From CAVPCY01 sp963770765 (GTDB lineage: Bacteria > Actinomycetota > Coriobacteriia > Anaerosomatales > PHET01): DNA of 64,000 nucleotides. The stretch is taken from positions 1 through 64,000 of the forward strand of contig CAVYQS010000009.1 of the NCBI GenBank assembly GCA_963770765.1, in the 5' to 3' direction. The notes under the pieces are model-generated. The model saw only the letters and a list, made by a program, of their open reading frames with translations. It made no database searches and was not told where the DNA came from. This document shows, in pieces, positions 1 to 8,777 of the stretch (position 1 is its first letter; each line of letters opens with the position of its first letter). The position numbers were made by a program, and so were the translations under genes.

Positions 1-24
1 GATGCCTGGTACGTCGAGCTGTAG
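1..24 (+). CDS. 3' end of an upstream gene (partial)
   Basis: Frame 1 reads seven codons (DAWYVEL) and then TAG. A hairpin that looks like a terminator follows about 60 bases later, so this is plausibly the last few codons of a gene that begins outside the window. Too little is present to name it. Confidence 0.3.
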   Translation, partial: DAWYVEL

Positions 25-82
25 AGAGCGCGAAGCTGCGCGACTGGTGGCGGCCAGCACCTTGCTGATGACCTGAATCGCG

Positions 83-130
83 GCCGCAGGGGCCGCCCGC
101 CTGTCGGCGCTGGGGCGGGGCCCCTGCGGC
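83..130 (+). terminator. GC-rich hairpin, probable terminator
   Basis: The left arm GCCGCAGGGGCCGCCC pairs with the right arm GGGCGGGGCCCCTGCGGC, with a two-base bulge, and is followed by a T-rich stretch (TATCCTTTGTGCTGTTT). It lies between the upstream stop codon and the first complete gene. Confidence 0.55.
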
Positions 131-183
131 TATCCTTTGTGCTGTTTCTGTGAAGACGCCTACCGCTGCCCTCTTCCTTGCAG

Positions 184-207
184 GGTTCGCTCTCTCCTGA
201 GCGAACC
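184..207 (+). promoter_or_regulatory. Perfect 9-bp hairpin upstream of the TPR gene
   Basis: GGTTCGCTC and GAGCGAACC form a perfect 9-bp stem around a 6-base loop, about 90 bases upstream of the 297 start codon. It could be a second terminator or part of a leader or operator. A weak CATAAT -10-like box follows at 237. The function is not known. Confidence 0.3.
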
Positions 208-296
208 TGAAATAGAGGGCTCCGCCCCTACGCATCCATAATGCGAGCTGTCATGCTGGGACCCATCGCACCGAACCATCAAGCGGGAGGACGTCC

Positions 297-1091
297 ATGA
301 GCGACGCTGCGCCGATGTCTGAGGAGCTGTCAAAGGAGCCCGAAGGGCCGTCACGCACACACGAATCCGGGCTTCTGGCAGATCCGGTCGTTCGCATTGG
401 GGTGTACGGGGTCACAGGCCTCGTGATTCTCTTCTTGGCCACGGTGGTCGGCGTGATGGCAACGGGGATAACGGCTCCTACCGGGCCGAGGTCGGTCGCG
501 GAGAGGGAGGTCATGATCGCGGCTGCCAGGACCGCAGGGGCGACAGGTACGGCGACGACGCCGTATATCAACGCCCTCATCGCCGCCGGAAACCCCCAGG
601 CAGCGCGCATCGTGCTCAACCAGGCTCGCGCAAGCGTCGGTGCCACCGAACCCGTCTCAGATCTCGATCTTGCTGAGGCGAGACTTTTCAGCATGGACGG
701 GAAGTACGACAAGGCCCTCACGTTCGCAGACAAGGCGATGATGGGCTATGAGGACGAACGTGACGCGCTGATCGCAGCGCGTGCCAAGACCGAGACTGCG
801 ACGGCGACCGCGAATGAGCCCGTCATCCTTCGTCCGAACTACTACAACGCCGTGCTGGTCAAGGCGCGTGCCCTTGTCGAGCTGGGACGCTTCAGCGATG
901 CAGTTGCCGCGTACGACATCTACATCGCAAACGATCCGGCGGCGGCCGACATCCTTGTCGACCGCGGCAATGCCAAGGCTGCCATGAAGGACAATGCCGG
1001 CGCCGAGAAGGATTTCCGGAAGGCGCTGAAGTTCGTTCCGTATGACGAAGGCGCTAAGGCAGGACTGCAGAAGATGGGAGTCGCGGAATGA
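297..1091 (+). CDS. Membrane-anchored TPR protein of electron-transfer cassette 1
   Basis: 264 aa. A short polar cytoplasmic N-terminus is followed by one membrane segment (about residues 34-58) and an extracytoplasmic helical region whose last ~90 residues read as tetratricopeptide repeats (VELGRFSDAVAAYDIYIANDP, then DRGNAKAAMKDNAGAEKDFRKAL in shorter form). The start is fixed by GGGAGG at 285-290. The stop overlaps the next gene as ATGA, so the two are translationally coupled. It is paralogous to the protein at 47529: same length, the same DPVVR just before the membrane segment, and PRS..ER just after it. TPR proteins usually scaffold protein complexes; the inferred role here is assembly or docking of the multiheme cytochromes encoded downstream. 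No catalytic motif is seen. Confidence 0.85.
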   Translation: MSDAAPMSEELSKEPEGPSRTHESGLLADPVVRIGVYGVTGLVILFLATVVGVMATGITAPTGPRSVAEREVMIAAARTAGATGTATTPYINALIAAGNPQAARIVLNQARASVGATEPVSDLDLAEARLFSMDGKYDKALTFADKAMMGYEDERDALIAARAKTETATATANEPVILRPNYYNAVLVKARALVELGRFSDAVAAYDIYIANDPAAADILVDRGNAKAAMKDNAGAEKDFRKALKFVPYDEGAKAGLQKMGVAE

Positions 1092-2377
1092 GCGACACGA
1101 CCACAGCGCCATCGACGGGAGACTCGACCCCACCCGTCAAGAACAGCCGAGCGCGGCGTGCGCTCGCGCTGGTGTTGGTGATTCTCGTCCTGCTGCTCGG
1201 CCTGTCGGCCTATCTGTTATTCAACGCCCTCAGGGTGCCGCGAACGCCTGCTTCAGGCAGCATCGACACCAAGGGAATCGAGTGGGTTCGGTCGATATAT
1301 GGCACCTCGGATCGTCCGGAGGACCTCTTCGATCAGACGCAAGCAGCGGTGCCCAGTGGCGATGGGACGATCTGGGCGACCGACGTGAAACGTCGCTCGA
1401 GCATCATGCAGTTCAGCCCCGATGGCCGCTACCTCGGCTCGCTCGAGTCTGCAGACGCTTCGATGCCGATCAGTGCCCCTTCGCGCATCGCGGTCGGGTC
1501 GGATGGGCGCATGTACATCTGCGAGACGGCGCTCGATCGAATCCATGTGCTCCAACCCAACGGCGAGGAGGGGGGGTCGTTCGACGTACCCCAGCCGGTT
1601 TCTGTTGCGGTAAGCGAAGACAGAATCGCTGTCGGCTCCGTATCGGGATTCGCCGTGCTCGACAAACAGGGCAAGCCCCTCGGTGTGGTCGGTTCACGCG
1701 GCAAGGGTCCTGACCAGTTCGACTACGTGCACGGAATCGCGTTCGGTCCTGACGGGAGCGTCTACGTTGCGGACTCCTATAACAATCGGTTGAGCGCGTA
1801 TGAGCCCGACGGGACGCAGCGCTGGATCATTCGCACCGGTGCTCCCGCGAACTCCGCCGAGATAGCTGAAGAAGACATACTCAAGTCCGAGGTGCCGAGC
1901 GACACCGCCCTGAGCGAGGGCGACGCGCTTCAGCTCCCCTTGGGGCTTACGGTGGATGGTGCCGGCAGAGTGGTCGTCATCGATATGTATGAGTGCGCTA
2001 TAGCAGTCTTCGATCCTAAGACGGGCGAGTTCCTGGGGAAGTACGGCGATGTCGGCGCCGAGGACGGGCAGTTCTTCTATCCCGTGAGCATAGGCTACGA
2101 TCCGGCCAGGGACTGGTTCACCGTGGCCGACGCCTTCAATCGCCGCGTCCAGATCGTGCGGATTCCCGGCTCGAGTTCCGGCGCGGGAGGCGTAGCTGCT
2201 GCAGTCGGTCGGGCGTCGGCAGGCCCGCTACGAGCGTGCGGGCTTCCGCTTCTGCTTCTTCTCATCGCGATTGCGGTCTATTTCGTTGCGCGCTACGTGC
2301 GTGGGCGGCAGGAGCGTAACGGGACCGGCGAGTCGGAGTTGAGTGCCGAGTCGTCATCCGAAACCGGACCTGAGTGA
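1088..2377 (+). CDS. NHL-repeat beta-propeller membrane protein of cassette 1
   Basis: 429 aa. There is one N-terminal membrane segment (residues 24-46), an extracytoplasmic region of NHL/6-bladed propeller repeats (for example GPDGSVYVADSYNNRLSAY near residue 220 and a final FTVADAFNRRVQIVRI blade), and a second membrane segment near residues 383-402 followed by a short polar tail. The propeller is therefore held on the outer face at both ends. The ATG overlaps the stop of the TPR gene. The protein at 48320 has exactly the same length and architecture. NHL propellers bind proteins or glycans; the position between TPR and cytochrome genes suggests a partner in cytochrome assembly, inferred from context only. 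Confidence 0.85.
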   Translation: MSDTTTAPSTGDSTPPVKNSRARRALALVLVILVLLLGLSAYLLFNALRVPRTPASGSIDTKGIEWVRSIYGTSDRPEDLFDQTQAAVPSGDGTIWATDVKRRSSIMQFSPDGRYLGSLESADASMPISAPSRIAVGSDGRMYICETALDRIHVLQPNGEEGGSFDVPQPVSVAVSEDRIAVGSVSGFAVLDKQGKPLGVVGSRGKGPDQFDYVHGIAFGPDGSVYVADSYNNRLSAYEPDGTQRWIIRTGAPANSAEIAEEDILKSEVPSDTALSEGDALQLPLGLTVDGAGRVVVIDMYECAIAVFDPKTGEFLGKYGDVGAEDGQFFYPVSIGYDPARDWFTVADAFNRRVQIVRIPGSSSGAGGVAAAVGRASAGPLRACGLPLLLLLIAIAVYFVARYVRGRQERNGTGESELSAESSSETGPE

Positions 2378-2996
2378 GATGCCATACGGGCCAACGTTGT
2401 ACGTGCGCGTGTACCTGGCCGACCGGGCATGACCAAGACATATTTCGGAATGAAGGTTGCATTAGCGAACATATGGGAGTACACCGAAACTACACAACTG
2501 TGGTCTTGCAAACGCTCCAGGGGATGCGTTACGGGGAACAGGGTGGCTTCGCACCGCTCCACGCCGGCACAACTTGGCGCGAGCTTGGATGCTTGAAGAT
2601 CTGAATCAACCTTGAAGTCCTGACCCACAGCAACGCGCGGCGAGATTCAGCAAGTCAGCTACTACGATTGCCGCGCCAAGAAGCCGCAAAGCCTATTCAG
2701 GATTCGCCGTGGTCTTTCATGCCGTGGCGTAGGCGTTGCCGTGCACTGTCTGATCGAGCGTCTCGGGATCACCTGGCTGCCCAAAGAGCGCTAGTCGAGG
2801 CCAATAGTGCGGTGCATGGGATCTGGAAATGTGGCTGAATTGCCGGATCGTCCGCCGAGTCGGCGGGCCGAGTAATGTTGACCGAGCTGATCGCCGCGTG
2901 GGGGTACGCGATCGAAAGGCTCCCTAGTTCCCTGTGGAGGGGGGAGTAGGCAGACTCAGGGATGTGCAGTCAAGCAAACCTCTCTTAGGGGGATTC
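2378..2996 (+). other. Intergenic stretch, no supported gene
   Basis: About 620 bases between the propeller gene and the first secreted cytochrome. Reading frames here are short, lack good ribosome binding sites and match nothing I recognise. I see no clear terminator or -35/-10 pair. The stretch may hold a promoter for the cytochrome at 2997 and eroded sequence. Confidence 0.5.
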
Positions 2997-4473
2997 ATGA
3001 AGCGAACGACTCTCGTCGTCGTACTCGTACTCGCGCTGACCTTTGCCTTCGCGGCGAGCGCGTCTGCGACGACAGGCAAGTTCTTCAAGGGTGGGGTGGA
3101 CTACTACACGTGGACCAACCCGACCGGTAGCCCGTCTCCCGGTACCGCGTGGGTCGCCAGTGGCCTCAGCGGCATTGGCGTCAACGCCGCCAACCCGGGC
3201 GCGCACGCCAACTACCTGGCCACGACCGCCAAGTGCGGTATGTGCCACTCCGTCCACCGCGCGGCAGGCGACGGCACCAAGCTGTTGCCGACGGCTGACG
3301 CCACGTGCGCCGGCTGCCACGTCGGCGGCACCGCCGTCACGGCGAAGGTCATCACCTGGGCCGACGTCAATCTCGATTGGGTGCCGGAATACGGCGACAA
3401 TCCGGCCACGCCGGCCGTGGAAACCGACTTCATCACCAACCAGGCTGCAGCCGGTGGCGGCGGCGGCCCGCACAACGACCCGGTCTGGGATACGCGCGCT
3501 GGAGTCCGGCGCCACCGAGTATCCGATGCCGAGCTACGAGCTCGAGCCCTTCTCTCGCTACGGCTGCTTCACCCGCCGTTGCCACGCCACCAACCCGCAC
3601 GGCGCCAACAGCTCCAAGTACAAGATCTTCGCCTCCAAGCTGCTGTTCAACAACAGCCCGGCTGACGACGACGAGGAGTGACCCGGAACCTGGCTGCGCT
3701 GCATGGTCCCGGCACCTACGGCGGAGACGACGCTGTCTATGACGACCTCGGCGCCACTGACGCCTCGGTCCAGCGCTTCGCCGACGCGAACCCGGGCATC
3801 ATCACGCTGTCGGGTAGCGACATCCTCATCAACGGTGCTGCTCCGGCACGCCGCCGAGACCCACGCCCTCGTGGCCGGTCTGACCTGCGGTCGTCCCTCC
3901 AACGTGCCGACAGGCGAGGACGAGTGCCACGCTGAGGCCGCCTACGCGATCGTCGACAAGGACATCGACGAGGACCGCAACCACGCCACCAAGATCACGC
4001 GGTAACGACAACTCCATACCCGCCTATCCCAACGCTGCCAACGGCGGAAGCAACAACTACTTCCGCACCGACAACACCGGTGGAGAGGCTCCTGGCTACG
4101 GCGGCAACGACAACCGCGACTCCAAGACCGGCCACGTCGCCGGTAGTTTCGCAGCGGTTCCGGACAACGGCTCCTATGCGCCGATCGCCGGCTGCACGAG
4201 CTGCCACGATCAGACCGACGCGGCCAACACCGTGGTGGGCAACTTCACGTTCCCGCACGGCCAGACCGCGACCGGCGATACGAACATCTACAAGGTCGAC
4301 GGCGTGACCCAGCCACGGGTGACCGTGTACGCATCTGGTCCGGCTACGCTGGCTCGACCGCGGACGTCCTGATCAACTTCTCGAGCAACTACTCGAACCA
4401 GAAGGCCTTCGACGGCCAGTGCCTGAAGTGCCACCGCGATGGCACAGGCGAGGGTATCGGCCTCACCAAGTAG
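2997..4473 (+). CDS. Secreted hexaheme cytochrome c, cassette 1 (frameshifted)
   Basis: Starts with a Sec signal peptide (MKRTTLVVVLVLALTFAFAA, cleavage after ASA), with an AGGGGG ribosome site at 2987-2992. Across frames it encodes one hexaheme module: KCGMCH, TCAGCH, CFTRRCH (CX4CH), a CX12CH motif (Cys at 3886 and 3925, His at 3928), GCTSCH and QCLKCH, ending in GIGLTK. Each site aligns with one of the six CXXCH sites of the module in the protein at 49778. The reading frame is broken near 3493, 3675, 3690, 3845, 4001, 4280 and 4312; most breaks are one extra base relative to the near-identical copy at 6320-7609, so sequencing error is likely. Inferred role: extracellular electron carrier, possibly a polymerising subunit. 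Confidence 0.75.
3182..4473 (+). repeat. 1.3-kb direct repeat, copy 1 (partner 6322-7609)
   Basis: From CAACGCCGCCAACCCGGGCG to the stop codon, the 3' part of the 2997 gene and the 3' part of the 4575 gene are nearly identical in DNA, differing by a few substitutions and single-base indels. It is a recent duplication or gene conversion between adjacent genes. Confidence 0.85.
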
Positions 4474-4501
4474 CAGGCTCGCACCACCAAGGTCGTCTCG
4501 A

Positions 4502-4551
4502 CCTCGTGAGACAGGGAGCCGGCTCCGGCAAGGAGCCGGCTCCTCACGAGG
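4502..4551 (+). terminator. Long hairpin terminator after the hexaheme gene
   Basis: Two stacked stems: CCTCGTGAG (4502) with CTCACGAGG (4543), and inside it GAGCCGGCTCC (4516) with GGAGCCGGCTC (4532). AAGTTTCTG follows. A shorter relative of this hairpin follows the second copy of the module at 7653. Confidence 0.7.
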
Positions 4552-4574
4552 AAGTTTCTGCCTATTGAGGCAAG

Positions 4575-7500
4575 ATGCGCGCCACGGGGGCGACAATGAA
4601 TAGGCCGAGTAGCCGTGCGAAGGCTTCGGCGATGGGGATCGCTGCGAGCTTCGCGCTGCTAGCGTTCTGGCGATCCGCGGGTCTGACGATGCTCCTCGCG
4701 AGCCGCCTCGCTGCCTATCTTGAGGTCGGCGACCGCGATGGATCGTGCATGCTCTGGTGCCAGCAGCACCTATCCGACGCTCACTCGTTGAGCACCTGCA
4801 CCTGTCACGTACGGCGAGCCTCACTGTGACTGACTCCGTCGCCACACCTGCGGGATGCCCGGCGGGTCATGCACACCAGTCCGCGACGCGCTACGTGCAC
4901 GGTGCCCGTAACTATGGCGGCACCCGCTACCTCGGTGAAGCACCTCTCACTGGCACTCGGACAACGGCGCCCCCTACGACTGCGTCGACTGCCACACTGC
5001 AGCCCCGACGGTGCCTCGCCACGATCTGCCACTCTGCAGCGCAGCCCCAGTCGACCATCGGCGAGCTGCTTGGTCTGCCACGAGTCTCTCATCCCGAACA
5101 CGCCAGTACCCGAGTGCTACGTCAAGTACCAGTGCACGCTTGTCACAGCCCCGAGCGGCACGACGTCCAGCGTGTGACGATGGCCAACGGCTTCACGAAC
5201 TGCGACGCTGCCACGCGGGCGGCGACCACGCGACGTTCCACACCACCGTCGAGCCCGCCGTGAGCTGCCAAGACGTCGGCTGCCACCCCGGCACCAACCT
5301 GCTGCCGATCCACACCGACGCTCGTCTGCGCCGACTGCCACTCCTCATCGAACACCACCGTGACCGACGCCATCGCCGCCGGCGACAAGCGCTGCGCCAC
5401 CTGCCATCCGAGCGCCGACCACGGCCGACCACGCTCAGCCGTTCCACACCACCGTGACGCCCGCCGTGAGCCTGCCAGAACGTCGGCTGCCACCCCGGCA
5501 CCAACCTGCTGCCGATCCACACACGACGCTTGTCTGTGCCGACTGCCACTCCTCATCGAACACGCACCGTGACCGACGCCATCGCCGCGGGTGACAAGAA
5601 CTGCGCCACCTGCCATCCCGAGCGCGATCACGGGCCATATCACCGTCCACGCCACCGTCGCTGCCGGCGGTCTCTGCCAGAACGCCGGCTGCCACCCCGG
5701 CACCAACCTGCTGGACATCCACTCGCCCGCCCACGGGACGCTCGAGTGTGCGAAGTGCCACTCCTCGTCGAACACCACCGTGACCGACGCCATCGCCGCC
5801 GGCGACAAGAGACTGCGCAACCTGCCATCCGAGCGCCGAGGCCGACCACGCCACGCTCCACACGACCGTCGAACCCGCCGTGAGCTGCCAAGACGTCGGC
5901 TGCCACCCCGGCACCAACCTGCTGCCGATACACACGACGCTAGTGTGTGCCGACTGCCACTCCTCATCGAACACCACCGTGACCGACGCTATCGCCGCCG
6001 GCGACAAGCGCTGCGCCACGTGCCATCCGAGCGGCGCCGAGCACGCCGCCTCTCACGACGACGGACTCAACAGGCCTGACTGTCTGGATTGTCACAAGTC
6101 GAACATAGCCGAGGAGCATGAGGGCAACTGCGACAAGTGCCACAAGAGCACCGATCCGGTCGTGATCGCAGCGATTGCGAACCACCAGGTCACATGTGGC
6201 GCGTGTCATACCCCCGGCATCCACGCGGCTGGCTTCTTCAGCAACAAGACTGACTACTACGCGTGGACCACGACACCGGGACCGCGCGACACGGGCACGC
6301 CCCTTGGTGAAGTCGGCGACAACGCCGCCAACCCGGGCGCGCACGCCAACTACCTGGCCACGACCGCCAAGTGCGGTATGTGCCACTCCGTCCACCGCGC
6401 AGCAGGCGACGGCACCAAGCTGCTGCCGACGGCTGACGCCACGTGCGCCGGCTGCCACATCGGCGGCACCGCCGTCACGGCGAAGGTCATCACCTGGGCC
6501 GACGTCAATCTCGATTGGGTGCCGGAATACGGCGACAATCCGGCCACGCCGGCCGTGGAAACCGACTTCATCACCAACCAGGCTGCAGCCGGTGGCGGCG
6601 GCGGCCCGCACAACGACCCGGTCTGGGATACGGCGCTGGAGTCCGGCGCCACCGAGTATCCGATGCCGAGCTACGAGCTCGAGCCCTTCTCTCGCTACGG
6701 CTGCTTCACCCGCCGTTGCCACGCCACCAACCCGCACGGCGCCAACAGCTCCAAGTACAAGATCTTCGCCTCCAAGCTGCTGTTCAACAACAGCCCGGCT
6801 GACGACGACGAAGAGTACCCGGACCTGGCTGCGCTGCATGGTCCCGGCACCTACGGCGGAGACGACGCTGTCTATGACGACCTCGGCGCCACTGACGCCT
6901 CGGTCCAGCGCTTCGCCGACGCGAACCCGGGCATCATCACACTGTCGGGTAGCGACATCCTCATCAACGGTGCTGCTCCGGCACGCCGCCGAGACCCACG
7001 CCCTCGTGGCCGGTCTGACCTGCGGTCGCCCCTCCAACCCGGCGACAGGCGAGGACGAGTGCCACGCTGAGGCCGCCTACGCGATCGTCGACAAGGGCAT
7101 CGACGAGGACCGCAACCACGCCACCAAGATCACCGGCAACGACAACTCCATGCCCGCCTATCCCAACGCTGCCAACGGCGGAAGCAACAACTACTTCCGC
7201 ACCGACAACACCGGTGGAGAGGCTCCTGGCTACGGCGGCAACGACAACCGCGACTCCAAGACCGGCCACGTCGCCGGTAGTTTCGCAGCGGTTCCGGACA
7301 ACGGCTCCTATGCGCCGATCGCCGGCTGCACGAGCTGCCACGATCAGACCGACGCGGCCAACACCGTGGCGGGCAACTTCACGTTCCCGCACGGCCAGAC
7401 CGCGACCGGCGACTACGAACATCTACAAGGTCGACGGCGTGACCCAGTCCACGGGTGACCGTGTACGCATCTGGTCCGGCTACGCTGGCTCCTCGACGGA

Positions 7501-7609
7501 CGTCCTGATCAACTTCTCGAGCAACTACTCGAACCAGAAGGCCTTCGACGGCCAGTGCCTGAAGTGCCACCGCGATGGCACAGGCGAGGGTATCGGCCTC
7601 ACCAAGTAG
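4575..7609 (+). CDS. Giant secreted multiheme cytochrome c, about 26 heme motifs (frameshifted)
   Basis: Begins at ATG 4575 after a GAGG site, with a hydrophobic signal-like stretch (MGIAASFALLAF). Reading across frames gives CVDCH, CLATICH (CX4CH), CLVCH, CTLCH and CDACH, then four tandem units of about 205 bp each carrying CX4CH (CQDVGCH/CQNVGCH/CQNAGCH), CADCH or CAKCH, and CATCH, then CLDCH, CDKCH and CGACH, then a hexaheme module nearly identical to that of the 2997 gene with its own CX12CH (7021-7065). Roughly a dozen or more single-base frameshifts interrupt it; because the CXXCH motifs persist in every frame, I read them as uncorrected insertions. It has the same C-terminal module as its neighbour plus a long heme-repeat arm, so it may connect membrane cytochromes to the surface. 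Confidence 0.7.
5225..6045 (+). repeat. Four tandem ~205-bp repeats encoding triheme units
   Basis: The phrase SCQDVGCHPGTNLL recurs at about 5261, 5466, 5671 and 5881. Each unit encodes one CX4CH and two CXXCH heme sites plus the linker SSSNTTVTDAIAAGDK. The third unit is the most diverged (DIHSPAHGTLECAKCH). The copies differ by single-base indels that shift frame. Confidence 0.85.
6322..7609 (+). repeat. 1.3-kb direct repeat, copy 2 (partner 3182-4473)
   Basis: Second copy of the hexaheme-module DNA. It is less interrupted than copy 1, so its reading frame serves as the reference for the frameshifts in copy 1, although both copies share one frame change near 6980. Confidence 0.85.
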
Positions 7610-7652
7610 TACAGGCTCGCACTACCAAGGTCGTCTCGACCTCGTGAACTAC

Positions 7653-7681
7653 GGAGCCGGCTCCGGCAAGGAGCCGGCTCC
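7653..7681 (+). terminator. Hairpin terminator after the giant cytochrome
   Basis: GGAGCCGGCTCC (7653) pairs with GGAGCCGGCTCC (7670) around a short GGCAA loop, followed by TCTTCTTGC. Same core as the hairpin at 4516-4542. Confidence 0.65.
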
Positions 7682-7763
7682 TCTTCTTGCTACTATCGCG
7701 TGCGCGGGAGGTTCTGGAGCACTCGGCGCGAACTGAGTGTGAAGACGATAAGAAGAAGGCGGC

Positions 7764-8777
7764 ATGGTCGAAGCAGACTCCATCGAATCCCAGGATCCCA
7801 GGCAAGACGATGGCGCCGTGTCGACGAAGAGTGGCAGGAGTCGTCGCTGGAGGCGTGTGTGGGCCATCGTCGGGCTGGCCGTGCTCTGCCTGCTCGCCCT
7901 GCGCGTAGCTGGTGTCGTCGGGCCGAAACCGTGCGCGTCTTGCCATGATCGAGCTGCGTTTCAAGCCGAGACGCAGTCTTCCGCCCATGCTCAGGTGGAG
8001 TGTCAAGCCTGCCACGATGTCGCATCGGGGCCAATCGGCGAGGCCGTGTTTGCGCTGCGGGGGCCGATTCACGCGTACTTCCCGCGGAGTCGTGCCGCGA
8101 TTCGCGAGGCAGCTGCAGTACAAGACTCACGCTGTCTTGAGTGTCACCAGAACGAGCTTGGAGAGACCGTCGCCTCAAACGGCATCAGGATCAATCACGC
8201 CTCCTGCGCTGCCGCTGTGTCATGCACAGACTGTCACTCCTCGACGGCTCACGGCACGGCGATCGGGTGGGTTCGGTCATACGATATGGAGGACTGCCTC
8301 GAGTGTCATATGGTGTCTGGCAAGGTGGCGTGCGACCTGTGCCATCAGGGCAGGGACGCGGCTGTTCGCGTCAAGACCTCGTCATTTGCAGTGACGCACG
8401 GGCCCAAATGGCAGACCACTCACGGCATGGGTGATATCGCCACCTGCAACGTGTGCCACACCGCAGGCGACTGCGCGAACTGCCATGGTCCGGGCGTGCC
8501 GCACGAACCGGAGTTCGTCGGAGTACATTCAACGTATGCCGAGAAGGAGGATGCCGAGTGCGCATCATGCCACGCGGATGCTTTTTGCGACTCCTGCCAC
8601 GGGACGGAGATGCCCCACCCCGGAACATTCACTTCCCAGCATGTGACCAACTCGAAGGAGCAGCCAGATCTGTGCGCGCGCTGCCATGATGACTCAGATT
8701 GTCAGAACTGCCACGTGAAGCACGTGCACCCTGGTGGCGCCGTTGGCACAGGCGCGACGGCGGGAGGCGGCCAGTGA
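7764..8777 (+). CDS. Membrane-anchored 12-heme cytochrome c (cassette 1, first)
   Basis: 337 aa. One N-terminal membrane anchor (about residues 32-50, RVWAIVGLAVLCLLALRVAG) preceded by RSRRWRR, so the heme domain lies outside. Twelve CXXCH motifs follow in order: CASCH, CQACH, CLECH, CTDCH, CLECH, CDLCH, CNVCH, CANCH, CASCH, CDSCH, CARCH, CQNCH. Paralogous to the protein at 51042, with the same twelve sites and shared phrases such as FAVTHGP and THGMG. The stop overlaps the next start as TGATG, with GGGAGGCGG serving as ribosome site for that gene. Probable role: accepting electrons from the membrane and passing them outward. No quinol site or bc1 partner is visible here. Confidence 0.88.
   Translation: MVEADSIESQDPRQDDGAVSTKSGRSRRWRRVWAIVGLAVLCLLALRVAGVVGPKPCASCHDRAAFQAETQSSAHAQVECQACHDVASGPIGEAVFALRGPIHAYFPRSRAAIREAAAVQDSRCLECHQNELGETVASNGIRINHASCAAAVSCTDCHSSTAHGTAIGWVRSYDMEDCLECHMVSGKVACDLCHQGRDAAVRVKTSSFAVTHGPKWQTTHGMGDIATCNVCHTAGDCANCHGPGVPHEPEFVGVHSTYAEKEDAECASCHADAFCDSCHGTEMPHPGTFTSQHVTNSKEQPDLCARCHDDSDCQNCHVKHVHPGGAVGTGATAGGGQ

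Noticed and set aside
2378..2996. Transposase remnant in the intergenic stretch
   Set aside because: Short frames only, no DDE-type motif, and no inverted repeats or target duplication that I can see.
3493..3690. Programmed frameshifting in the hexaheme gene
   Set aside because: The shifts occur at many unrelated sequences and are absent at the same positions in the second copy; random indel error or decay is simpler.
5225..6045. CRISPR array
   Set aside because: The repeats are ~205 bp, contiguous and coding (heme motifs), with no short repeat-spacer alternation.
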